From Blastomussa wellsi (lineage: Eukaryota; Cnidaria; Anthozoa; Scleractinia; Plerogyridae): a stretch of 64,000 bases of DNA. The notes beneath the pieces were generated by a model. It was not told the DNA's origin. It did no database searches and saw only the letters and a list, made by a program, of their open reading frames with translations. Shown piece after piece: positions 10,226 to 20,700 of the stretch. The translations under genes were made by a program, and so were the position numbers. The stretch lies in contig OX393567.1 in the NCBI GenBank assembly GCA_947652115.1, positions 19,310,298 to 19,374,297 of the forward strand, in the 5' to 3' direction. Numbering within the stretch: position 1 is the stretch's first letter; each line of letters begins with the position of its first letter.

Positions 10226-11131
10226 AAGTTTTGCTGGTGGGAATGGAATTTGAGCACTGTGAAGTGGGATTTGGAAAAAAATGGGCTAGGAAATGGGGCC
10301 GGTACTCCACCTTTAGGACCCTCTATGTACCAATTGTTAATTTATCCCGTTTTCATTTCTCATCAAGGTCAAACAACAATCGGAATCGAGTGGAAGGCGT
10401 CATCTCTTTTGGCTGGTTTGCTGATTTTGAAAAAAAAAACACTTTCCATTAAACTAACAGGTTCTTCCGACAAAAAAACTTCTTAGATAGCTGGTGAAGA
10501 CCGAATCAAAAGCTTCTCAGCAATTTATTTGACTCTCGTGATCCTTTCGCCACGCTCGGCTTAGCGGGACAGTCGTTAATTAACAAAAATAATCAAATTT
10601 ACTATCAAAGGGATTACGACCGACAACGCAGATTGTAATTAACTCTGAAAAACTCGAATAAAGAAATTGTCACGTTCGGGAGAATTATTTAAGGTCAAAA
10701 CAGAGAATTGACAGTTCTTGTGTATCGATGAGATTAAATAGAACTCAACAAAACAATTCATTTGTATGCAAAGACAACAAGACAGTTTATACACAAGGTG
10801 AGAAACGATTTAGCGTAATTAATTTAGCTCAATTGAGGCTGGGCTTTGTGGAAATTCACGCAAGAAAGAGGAAGAACAAAAACTTTGTCCCTTTCGTTCA
10901 CTTTCAGGAGATAAGAGCTCCCCCACGAAGCCTGGCAACGTGTTTGGCTGGAAGCGAAGCATTGGCGCGCAACAAACATTGAATATTATTACGTATATAC
11001 TTCGAGAGGAGTAAAATATAGGCACTCGACAGGTTATTTGATCAAGGATCTATTCAAGTCAACCTCGTATCTACATGAATTACAGGCGTCCCAGACGTCA
11101 AAACAGACGGCGAAAGTTAGTTTGATCAATC
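10226..11131. other. Intergenic, 5' flank of the orphan gene
   Basis: AT-rich. Short open frames here show no family motif. The 5' UTR and promoter of the gene at 11132 probably lie here. Confidence 0.4.
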
Positions 11132-11992
11132 ATGGCGGCTGTGCGACGGGAAAGCTTGCAAGTGGAGCCGGCAGTGAAGGCGAAGGGAGCAAACAAGGAT
11201 CTGAAACTGAAAAACAACCGAGCTTTGCATAACTGGCAGAAAGTGAGAAGCGTGTTGGAGAGGGAAAAAGAGCAGTGGGCAAAAGGAGTGCAGGATGATC
11301 GAAATAAGTTGTTGAAGCATCGCGAAAAGCTGCGGAATACGTCGCTGTCCTTAACGAGATCCGATTCTTTGCATTCCGAAGAAGGAGCCACTCCTCGACT
11401 GAAACATCGTTTGTCTTTAAAGGATGTGTACGACGCGCTCCTGAAGACGTCTCGCGAACAACAAGATGACAGCGGGTCGGATGTCAAAAGCGTTAAATCA
11501 GAGCCGGCACCTATACTGTCCTCGACAGTCAGCTTCGAAATGAAGCGAGTTGGGAGAAAACCGATAACATTCTCTTTGCAAGGGCTACAGAAAGCAAACA
11601 GTAACCTGCAAAGCAAATTACAGTCTATCGAAAAAGCTCAACAGCGTGGCCTCGCAGTTGATGATGAAAATCACAACAGTACTCCACGACCACATTCAGG
11701 CCCGCCGCCGAGTCATTTTGATTTAAACGACGAGGAACGAGGTTTAGGACCAACTCTAAAGCTACCTCCCACTCACTTACCGCCTATAACAAAAGGCGTG
11801 TCGTTTAAACCTCAAGCGAGGAGTTTTAACAAGGATGAAGCGTTTAAGAAGCGTGTGAAAGGACACGAATATTCACTTGATGATATCCGCCACTGCCGAT
11901 ATTTAAGAAAGCGAGGGCGAATAAAATCTGACCCGACTGAGACAAAGAAATTTCCTCATCACCATCGGAGTACAAGCGCCTATAAGCCATAG
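11132..11992 (+). CDS. Unrecognised basic, largely disordered protein, intronless
   Basis: 286 residues from an ATG in strong context (ATCATGGCG) to TAG. I do not recognise the family. Residues about 35-75 are rich in Lys, Arg, Glu and Gln (LHNWQKVRSVLEREKEQW) and look helical or coiled-coil. Residues about 145-175 (KPITFSLQGLQKANSNLQSK onward) form a second likely helix. The middle has Pro/Ser-rich disordered sequence (HSGPPPSHFD, LKLPPTHLPPITKG), and the end is basic with a RHCRYLRKRGRIK cluster and HHH. There is no signal peptide or membrane helix, so it is probably cytoplasmic or nuclear. Codon use looks host-like and the length of open frame supports a real gene. AATAAA at 12022 and 12254 could end the transcript. 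Function unknown. Confidence 0.75.
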   Translation: MAAVRRESLQVEPAVKAKGANKDLKLKNNRALHNWQKVRSVLEREKEQWAKGVQDDRNKLLKHREKLRNTSLSLTRSDSLHSEEGATPRLKHRLSLKDVYDALLKTSREQQDDSGSDVKSVKSEPAPILSSTVSFEMKRVGRKPITFSLQGLQKANSNLQSKLQSIEKAQQRGLAVDDENHNSTPRPHSGPPPSHFDLNDEERGLGPTLKLPPTHLPPITKGVSFKPQARSFNKDEAFKKRVKGHEYSLDDIRHCRYLRKRGRIKSDPTETKKFPHHHRSTSAYKP

Positions 11993-13285
11993 GCTCAAAA
12001 CTAACACGCAAAATCCGCAAGAATAAAATTCGCAAAGAAAACTTCGAGAACAATTTGTTTGAAAATGTTGCGATTGAACAGAAGTTTCCGTGTCAAGAAG
12101 GAAACTGTTCATTTGCATTTTAGGCTATGTACTTAAAAAGCTATACGGTTTTAAATCGGCGATACAGAAAGCCACGCTTCTAAACTTCAAATCTAGAAAT
12201 AGCTAGTTATAATTAACAAATATTCTGTGGAATGGAGATGCGATGAAAACTCGAATAAAATAGACAAAAGAGAGGAAGACAAAACAAAGCTTTTCAATAT
12301 GCGACAGGAAAAACTGATCAAATCTATGACGCACTTCAGCAATAGCGATATGAATACAGCATAATACAAACGACAAACTTTATTTCAGTTTATAAAAGAT
12401 TTCACAGCGTAAACACAGATCTGGCAGAACAGAGGGAGAGCCAGAAAAGACGAATCAACTTCTTTTAAAAAGTCTGCCCAGTGATATTAAGAACTTTTCC
12501 ACGAAGAGGAAAATTAATTAACCTGGCTTGTTAATAGATTCTGAACGAATGATGCGCAATAAATATATATATGGCGCCGGACTCGAGAATGATAACATTA
12601 AACCTTCACCAAGATGTTCAGTTGGTAAACACTTTATAGAAGAGTTCAATTCATGCAAAATTTAGCAGACGGGAAATATTTTTCGGTACGCTAGTACGCC
12701 AAGACTGTGCCATGTATCGAAGAGAAAAACACCTCTAACAAAACGCTTGTTTTAATGAATAAAATGCGTGGAAATAACTTTTCCACTTTCAGAGAGGCAA
12801 TATCGAGCCTTGGAAATATCTCCAAGAAAATTATCAATAATGAAAACCTGTCAGTTGTTATGAATGTTATCAACTAGTATAGAACAAAAGAACCAAACAT
12901 GTGACGTGAAGTGAACGCGTTAGTAGCTAGGGCCTAATTGCCTGTTTGCTGTCGATAAACTCATGTACAATTTAAATTTGAATTGAAAGAGTGCGGTATT
13001 TGCATAATAACATTCGGTCTGGCCATGCGAAACAAAGTTTAGGGTCACGATATGGCGTTAGACAAGTGAAGTAAAAAGCATATCAGACATTATTTTAACA
13101 CACGAAAGTTCAATTGATAAATAAATGGTAGGTGTGGAGGGAACTCAGAAACATTACGAGTAAACAGAAATTTTGTTGTGCTAAGTCATCTTCTGTGATG
13201 AGCAGATTGGACGAAACCTCAAAATTATAAAGATAGTAAAATGCCAGAGATATGTTAAATTAAAACGGAACACGGATGGTTTAAG
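11993..13285. other. 3' flank and intergenic AT-rich sequence
   Basis: Poly(A) signals AATAAA at 12022-12027 and 12254-12259 may serve the gene ending at 11992. No other feature supported. Confidence 0.4.
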
Positions 13286-13657
13286 TGCACCTATCCCCAA
13301 AATATTATTTTCGCTAAAATAAACTTTTGCTCCAGTTTGAAACGCCCTGAACCTTTTGTTCCCCCCTTTCCCAATTTCTGACTAAAAAGTTTCGAAAAAC
13401 TGTGCATGTTCCACGACCGAGTCAGAAGGGGCGTGGGTCTATTCCCTGTTTGACGTCACAAACTGATTTGTGACGTAAATTAGGGAATAGACCCACGCCC
13501 CTTCTTACTCGGTCATGGAACATATGACGCACAGTTTTCGTAACTTTTGAATGCTATAAATAGTCACAATTTTGTGAAAAGGAGAAACAAAAGGTGCAAT
13601 GCGTTTCGAACCGGTGCAAAGGCTTATTTTAGCAAAAATATTTTGGGGTTAGGTGCA
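13286..13657. mobile_element. Foldback element, 372 bp, whole-length inverted arms
   Basis: The left end TGCACCTATCCCCAAAATATT is matched inverted by AATATTTTGGGGTTAGGTGCA. Inner arms carry TTTGAAACGCCCTG against the GCGTTTCGAAC region. The centre (about 13388-13543) is a much better palindrome: GGGGCGTGGGTCTATTCCCT against AGGGAATAGACCCACGCCCC, around TGACGTCACAAACTGATTTGTGACGT. No frame worth calling. Confidence 0.82.
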
Positions 13658-15503
13658 TAATTATTATGGCCATGTCTCGCAAGAACTGGGAACTACTGAA
13701 TTCACGAATTTGATTGGTTAAAATCGATACTGACCGCAATCTATATTTTCCCAAAGACCGGCATCTGGACTGCTTAGATTTTTCGTAGACTTGCACCAAG
13801 TCGCCCTCCATAGGCGAGCGTAGCGAGCAAAGCGTAGTATACCTACACCGCGCGTCCATGGGATTTTGTGAAAGTCTTGATTTTGCGGCGAGACAGTTTC
13901 AAATCCCACCAAAAGGAGTGGGTTTTTAACTGAAAATACCAAAGACCCAAAAAGCTTGAAAGAAAAAAAGTAAAGGGGGCGGGCAAACGTTGGGAAATTT
14001 AACTTTATCGTATCGCTATTCTCCGCAAGCAACAACAGTGAGTACGAACATGGGCTATACAAGCTAATTTAAGTTTTCCTGTGACGCCATAAAATAAACA
14101 TCTTATTGACCGAGTTTAGTTGGTCAGTATGGGAAAATCCTGACCTCGGCATATTCGTTGTCTGTACTCACGACCTCATGCTGCAAATATTTTTTTTCTG
14201 TGAACGGACATGTATCCGACTAAACCACCATTTTAAACAGAAGGAACAGTATTTGTCAGATGTCATATTACAGCACTTCTCAATAACGCGTTTTTCATGC
14301 AAAACATCAAATCGGGAGGAGTGTCTCTTTGTTTTTATGTATCATTTTTGCTACAGATGCTTCTGAAAAAAGGAACCTAACTTAGTTCGTTTCAATATAA
14401 AGACGGGTAGAAGACAGATTCTTGGCCGAGAAAAACTGAACTTTGCTTTACTGCGTCGCTACGAGACGAATGAAAGAGGTCTAAGTGGATCCGACAGTTC
14501 GTCTTTTTTTATACTAGACAAATAATTCTTCTGATCTAATAAAGCGTCCTTGGAATAACGGCACTTAGTCACTATTAACGAAGTCATCTTCAGTGTATAA
14601 CATTGCCTTCAAAATTCAAGAAAACCTTGAAATAATTGTTTACCAAGGAAGAAAAACACCAAAGAGGAAACAACAAACTGAGAAGAAACAAGGATGGCTT
14701 TGAATTTGGAAGGATTGTAATTGACAAATTTCAACATGTGACATCCAAACAATGAGCGTGGCGCGAAACTCAAGCAATCCCGCCTAAAAATGACGCGAAC
14801 TTTCTAAGTACCCATTTTTCACTCTTTCAAATGTTCTTAATCGTTGTAATTGACGTTTGTTTCTATGTATTCTATCGTCAACTAAGTATATAAAATTTGG
14901 TTTGGTTTATTAAGTTTTACGTCGTCGCCGAAATTTACTGACACCAATCACAAAAGAATTTATTTATTTTACTCTTGTCAAACTGATATAAACTACACAC
15001 TACAATAGCGACACAAATTAAAAACTACGTAAAAATATATGTAACACTCAACTGAGCACAGGCCAGCTTGCAACAAATTCTTTAAAAATCAAAATCCAAG
15101 CAACGCAGTTTTCCTTATCCTGCGAGCAGTTGGTTTCCGCCACGATCCTTCACGGCATGCCTTATATAGCAGTGGGGCGTAGCGGAAATCAACTGCCGGC
15201 AAAGTATTTTTTCCTTCGGGAAGCTAAAAACAAATTCTATATCATGAGAAGGTATTAATGCGCTTTGTTGTAACGGCTGGTTTTCAATAGCGATGGACAC
15301 GGAGTCGCAATCAAAAGCGCGAATATTGAACATTAAACCGACGGAGGCGTAAGCAAAGTTCCAATTCCATTAATGACTCCGTTGCTTATGATCTATTATA
15401 TGATAACCAAATCAATGCGCGTGCTATGTTTGGTCAATCAGCTATGGTTTATTGTGCTAGTAAACTCATGGCAAAATCGCACATTTTCTGAATTATTATA
15501 TAA
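13658..15503. other. Intergenic with one MITE relic
   Basis: A family-B MITE relic sits at about 14630-14735 (AAGGAAGAAAAACACCAAAG, GAAACAAGGATGGC). The remainder shows no gene, RNA or clear repeat that I can support. Confidence 0.4.
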
Positions 15504-15691
15504 AAGCAATAGACCACAAGTTACTATGGTTTATAGGCTGATAAACCACTTGGGATGTTGGTAGAACACTCAAAGAATTTGTAAATCACTCGCCTGCGGC
15601 TTGTGATTTTATACAAATTCTTCTCGTGTTCTACCAACATCCCGCGTGGTTTGCCAGCCTATAAACCATAGTAACTTGTGGTCTATTGCTT
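15504..15691. mobile_element. Palindromic element, arms about 85 bp
   Basis: AAGCAATAGACCACAAGTTA begins the left arm and TAACTTGTGGTCTATTGCTT ends the right arm. Both arms also hold CTATGGTTTATAGGCTG, GGGATGTTGGTAGAACAC and AAGAATTTGT. The loop near 15585-15610 is short, so the transcript could fold into one long hairpin. Non-coding. Confidence 0.85.
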
Positions 15692-16320
15692 AAGTACAAA
15701 CTAGACTCATTGTTCGAATAGAGTAGCAAGCAGAAGGGAAGAACTAGGAGTGCTTGAAACCTGCATTGTGCGCCAAACTGGTTTGTACTTCTGCTTCTAC
15801 TTGCGAATACAACATTCCAGTATTTAACAGAAAATAAACGATAGAGTAATAAGCAGAATCAGAAAAAAATGGAAACGTTCTGATTTTTCCAACTCTAATT
15901 CCGGCGATCTAATGACCCCGCTTACGACTCGGAAATTAGATCTTCACCAAGTCGAAAGCGCTCTCTTTGACAAATTACACTGCAAAATATCTTTAGGTAT
16001 ATATAATATAAATAATACATTGTCTTCACGGGATATTTGGCCTCTGGAAAAAGGTGAATATTTATAAAATTTAATCATGTTAAGTTAAGGTTATCGAAAA
16101 AAAATGTTAAAAAAGTACTTCGGGTTGGGGTTGCCTATTTTGGTATTAGCCAATGAATTATTAAATAAAGATCATTTGAAGTCGATCGTCAATAAATTCT
16201 CACTTTCTGTATTTACTTCAAATCCACTGATCCCCATCCCCTTCACCTTTGAAATAATAACAAAATCCTAGTAAGCAGCAGTTTAACAGCTCTCTGCTCG
16301 TAAGCTTGAAAGTGTATTGG
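15692..16320. other. Intergenic AT-rich sequence
   Basis: I see nothing to support here beyond AT-rich unique sequence. Confidence 0.4.
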
Positions 16321-16708
16321 TCCTCTAAGTGTAACAGTTGCTGCTGTTCTTGGGCGCTAGGAGCATTGTCCCTGTTGTTTGTTCTGTTGTTGTACTGATC
16401 CCCTAAGTGTAACAGTTGCTGCCGTTCTTGGGCGCTAGGGGCATTGTCCCTGATGTTTGTTCTGTTGTTATACTGGTCCTCTAAGTGTAACAGTTGCTGC
16501 TGTTCTTGGGCGCTAGGAGCATTGTCCCTGATGTTTGTTCTGTTGTTATACTGTGCCTCTAAGTGTAACAGTTGCTGCTGTTCTTGGGTGCTAGGAGCAT
16601 TGTCCCTGATGTTTGTTCTGTTGTTTTTCTGATCCTCTAAGTGTAACACTTGCTGCTGTTCTTGGGCGCTAGGAGCATTGTCCCTGTTGTTTGTTCTGTT
16701 GTTCTCAC
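16321..16708. repeat. Tandem repeat, 78-bp unit, five copies
   Basis: Units start at about 16321, 16399, 16477, 16555 and 16633, each opening with TCCTCTAAGTGTAAC or a one-base variant and containing GCTAGGAGCATTGTCCCTG. Because 78 is 26 codons, frames stay open on both strands; the minus frame would read Asn/Gln-rich repeats. That openness is a by-product of the period, so I do not call a gene. Confidence 0.9.
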
Positions 16709-16802
16709 GAAGCTGCTGCCCGACCCAACCATTTGATGGGACCTTTTAGCGGTCTTAATTACCAGAGATTTTTACGATTTTATTTCTCCGTTTACTTCTT
16801 AG

Positions 16803-16976
16803 TTTTTGTTTCGATTGAGAAGATACATCAAATACTCGAGACAGTGTCCAACACCTCGAATTTAGTAAAAAATACTCCGCTGCGCGTCGTTTTTGTTTCG
16901 ATTGAGAAGATACATCAAATACTCGAGACAGTGTCCAACACCTCGAATTTAGTAAAAAATACTCCGCTGCGCGTCG
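16803..16976. repeat. Tandem duplication, 87-bp unit, two copies
   Basis: The unit TTTGTTTCGATTGAGAAGAT to CTCCGCTGCGCGTCG is present twice back to back (16803-16889 and 16890-16976) with no visible difference, which suggests a recent event. It lies 100 bp after the 78-bp array. Confidence 0.88.
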
Positions 16977-17277
16977 TATTTTCAACTCTCCCTTCGGTGT
17001 TTGGAAATGTGATGAAACACTGTCTCTAGCGTTTGATGCATTACTTCTACTGTAAAGAAAAGGAATGGAAAACACTGAATAAAGTTGAGTTGACTTGAAT
17101 TGAACATTCAGGTATAATTCAGTTAACCCTTAATACAAACATGTAAAAGGTTAAAAAAGCTAGTTTTGTACGTATAATTTGTGTGGCAATTCAATTCTTA
17201 GTGAAACTAAATGAATGAAAAGCATTTTCCGTATTTTAAACATATTCGTAATGGGTTCCAAACTATTATTTTAAAAT

Positions 17278-17283
17278 TTTATT
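17278..17283 (-). promoter_or_regulatory. Possible poly(A) signal of the ABCA5-like gene
   Basis: AATAAA on the minus strand, about 400 nt after the transporter stop at 17688. No nearer canonical hexamer seen. Confidence 0.35.
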
Positions 17284-17495
17284 TTAGTTATTATTTTTAA
17301 TATTTTCGGCTATTTTTACTGTCAACGTTCCAGGTATATACGTCTCCTATTTTTTCAATATTTAAGAAATCGTGCAAAAAAACAAAGGGCAGGAACGCTT
17401 CAAAAGGATGACACGTCTATGGCTATCGTCACGTGACATCAAGTAATTTTTGTGATGCGCAAAATTAGCTTCAGACCGATGGAAAGTTTAAAATA

Positions 17496-17645
17496 AAAGT
17501 TTACTACTGTAGTAGAACACCGAAGAACTACTAACAAACCATAAAGGAACAAGGATGGTTATGTTTGGGGAAGAATTAAACGGATTACAAACGAAGAGCT
17601 TGATAACTTTTAGTACGTTTTCAAGACCCGAGGCGTAGCTACCTT
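17496..17645. mobile_element. MITE family B relic in the 3' UTR of the transporter
   Basis: Shares GAACACCGAAGAAC, AAAGGAACAAGGATGG and an eroded end AGGCGTAGCTACCTTT with the full copy at 3750-3980. It starts 43 nt past the ABCA5-like stop codon, so it probably forms part of that 3' UTR. Confidence 0.6.
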
Positions 17646-17687
17646 TCTTCACGATTTTATAACCGTAATAAAATTGCAATATTCTGA

Positions 17688-17789
17688 CTAGACTGAAACG
17701 TGAGCATCGCCGTTTTCCATGACGTCTTCTGGGTTGTCTTTAGCGCCGGTCCTATCGTCATCTTGCTCGCGTGCAAACTCCAGAAAAAC
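17688..17789 (-). CDS. ABCA5: ABCA5-like last exon 28 (aa 1690-1722)
   Basis: [13 protein letters not shown] followed by an acidic tail ending DAHVSV and TAG at 17688-17690. The final three hydrophobic/valine residues could bind a PDZ domain; that is inference only. Intron 27 (17790-18194) has a poly-G run at 17990-18008. Confidence 0.91.
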   Translation of the reverse strand, partial: VFLEFAREQDDDRTGAKDNPEDVMENGDAHVSV

Positions 17790-20700
17790 CTGAGGAAATT
17801 GTTTTAGTTGGTGAAATTCGATTGTACCGTGTCGCTTCTCTATCAAGCCCCCAGGGGCTCAACGGAAAGATAAGATTCAAATACACATATATTCTTGAGG
17901 AAAGAGAGGGGGATGATAGAGGAAACCCGGTAAATTGCCACACAGTCTAGTCTCCTTTGTACCCGTTTTTGGGGATGTCACGCAACGTTGGGGAGGGGGG
18001 GGGGGGGGCGTTGCCAGTTTAGCAGCAAAGATATTAGTGTGGTATGTATAGATGTTTCTTGTTTCACGTTTAAACGACTAAAGGAGGTCGGGCGAACAAG
18101 GACTGCAAAAGATTGGGTTATAAAAGAATAACACTACTGCTACTGCCGGAAGCGAGTCAAATGGCAAATGCGAAAAATTCTTCACCAAATATACCTGTTC
18201 AAGAGTTGACTGACTGAAACTGTATTCTTCTATCCCGATCTCTTCTTTACCTGAGGAAACACACAATTGGACAACATTACAAAAACAGTCTCTTGTATAT
18301 TTTGTCGACGTTTTTATTATAATTATGATTATTATCATTATGATTATCATTAGTGAGGAAAATGCCACGTTGCACAATGAAAGGAGTAAATAAGAACCTG
18401 CTATTTTAACATTGCCAGTTTTATCCATACCTCTTTCGAGTTTGTTAAAGATTACTGACAGCGCTCCAACGCTTTCTTTTGGGACTTTATATATCACTCT
18501 TCCACCGAACATTTCGGAACGAGTGGCACCTGGAAGCAACTCAACAACAAAACTGTGTAACCGCTCCATCCAATCATCCGTGGAGGATTCCGGAGACTGG
18601 GTCTGTGTCAGTTTGATTTCCAGGGTATAGCCACTACCATAAGTACTCTTTAAATGTTGCGTGGAACCGAGACATCTGAAAATAGAGGGTAAAATTGTCA
18701 GTGTTCAAAAATATTTTTTGCCAAAGACAAGAAATATGCGAGGCAGCCTGGCGGCGTTGCTTTTTTTACCCTGAAATGCCCCAGTCTCCGCCGGCTAGGA
18801 AAGACCGGCTAAGAAAGACTGGCGACGAGAATTGAATAGCTTTTACCATTATCATCAACCCTTTCGGGTATCAAGAAATATAATTAGAGAAAAGAGCACG
18901 AGCTTGTATGGGAGCTAAGCTTACTTTTCATACTTTTGAAAGTTTTTTGGAAATGCGCTAATAATTTTCATTGCATCGGCTGATTACACGAGCAACGTAA
19001 TGTAAAGAAGCAATGACGCACACTTTTCCCACCGTGAAAAAATTCCCACTTAGTTTTGAATTCGCATCTTTATCAAAGAAGTTGAAAACTCTATTGTTTA
19101 GTAGCTTAAGTTTTGGTAAAACAAAATTTAAACTTGGCTCTGAGGCTTAGAAAGGAAATGAAACAAAAGAAATTGTTTTCCCAAACCTTAAAGGGGCGCG
19201 CATCGTCACGGTGATTTTGGAATGTTCCGCTCAATTTTGTGATGAAGTCATTGTTTATAAACACCGTTACTCATACAAAAAAATGCAGAATTGCGAAGAT
19301 ATCAAATGAAAATTTATCAGGGAGAGCAAACCATAATAGTTGGTTTCTTATTTCTGCAAGAGATGGCTTGAGAATTTGAAAGAAATTGCAACTTTCTTCA
19401 ATTTTAGATTATCGCCATCCGTAACAACAGACGTCAGTTAATGGTTTCAATGCAGTAATATAGTCTTCGGTAACAAAAGCAAACCATTATTTTTGGTTTT
19501 CCTTTGAACGAAGACAAGTTTTAGCTTTTGCTAAAATGGCATGACAATGCCCCTTAAACCTCGACGTGATTTCTTTCACTTTAACTTCACTCATAAAAGT
19601 TATTGGTGATTTTACTTTTTCTGCGAAATTCAAACTCGTGACTCACTTGAGTTGACCTTTGACCATGATACCAACTCGAGAGCACAAGGCGTCTGCCTCC
19701 TCCATGGAGTGAGTGGTAAGAATGGCTCCCCGGTTTCCATGCACATTCTTACTGATGGTGTTCCTGTTCAGGGGAAACAAGACAGCAAAGGAAGTGAAAC
19801 ATTTGTTACACTTAAACTTCGCTTTGAAAGAAGTCATCCACGTTCGTAACAAACCAAGAAGGTCCAAGAAGGTGGACAACAAACGTTTTGGCGCGAAACA
19901 GCAAATAGCTTGGCTAGGCGCGGAAACCACAAGAAACCTTATATACCCGGATGATAAGACGTTTTGGCGCGAAAATAGCAGGCCATACGCGGACGACAAA
20001 GATTTTGGCGCGAAAGCAGCAGAAAGCTTGACTCTTATTTTCAGAGATTAGATGACACTCAACACAAACAAGGTACTTGATAAAAGGGCATATAATTAGT
20101 TCACTATATTTTTGCCCTTTCCACTTCTTTTTCACTGTACTTATGATGTTAAATCTATTCTATTCATGTTGTTAAGTGGATAAATAAAATATATAAATAA
20201 AGGTACAATCGTTATCAATCAAATTGGACAGCGAGCAGTCGCTTTTTTCCTTGTGGTTCTTCAAGTGAGGATGGAAAAAATGACCACGGGGTTTTTGCTT
20301 CCTGCTCGGGTGGATGATAAAAGAGAACGATTTGAGATTGCTTGCCTGTTTATGCACTGATCAATGTTAAGCACGCAGGGAGGGGGGGGTGTGGTCGGGC
20401 TACCCACGGGATTTTGAGGGAGGTTTTTCCTCAGGGTGGGAATTTTGATCGGGAATTTTGACATGGCGGCCATCTTTTGTAGTGGTTTAGTGAGAGATTT
20501 TGATACTTGTGACCAATTATGTTGTCCAGGGGCTGGGGAATTTGACTCATTTTTTCAGAAAATGTCAAAATCCCCACCTCATGCCCCCCCTACCTCCTCG
20601 GGCTTAACATTGATAGGTGCATTAATTAAAAAGTTAAAAGACCAACGGCAATATGACACGGTGGTAAACATACAACAAACAAACAAACAGTCAGTGGCTG

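Noticed and set aside
16218..16649. Asn/Gln-rich repeat protein on the minus strand
   Set aside because: The frame exists because the unit is 78 bp; the opposite strand is open too and no start or splice context supports it.
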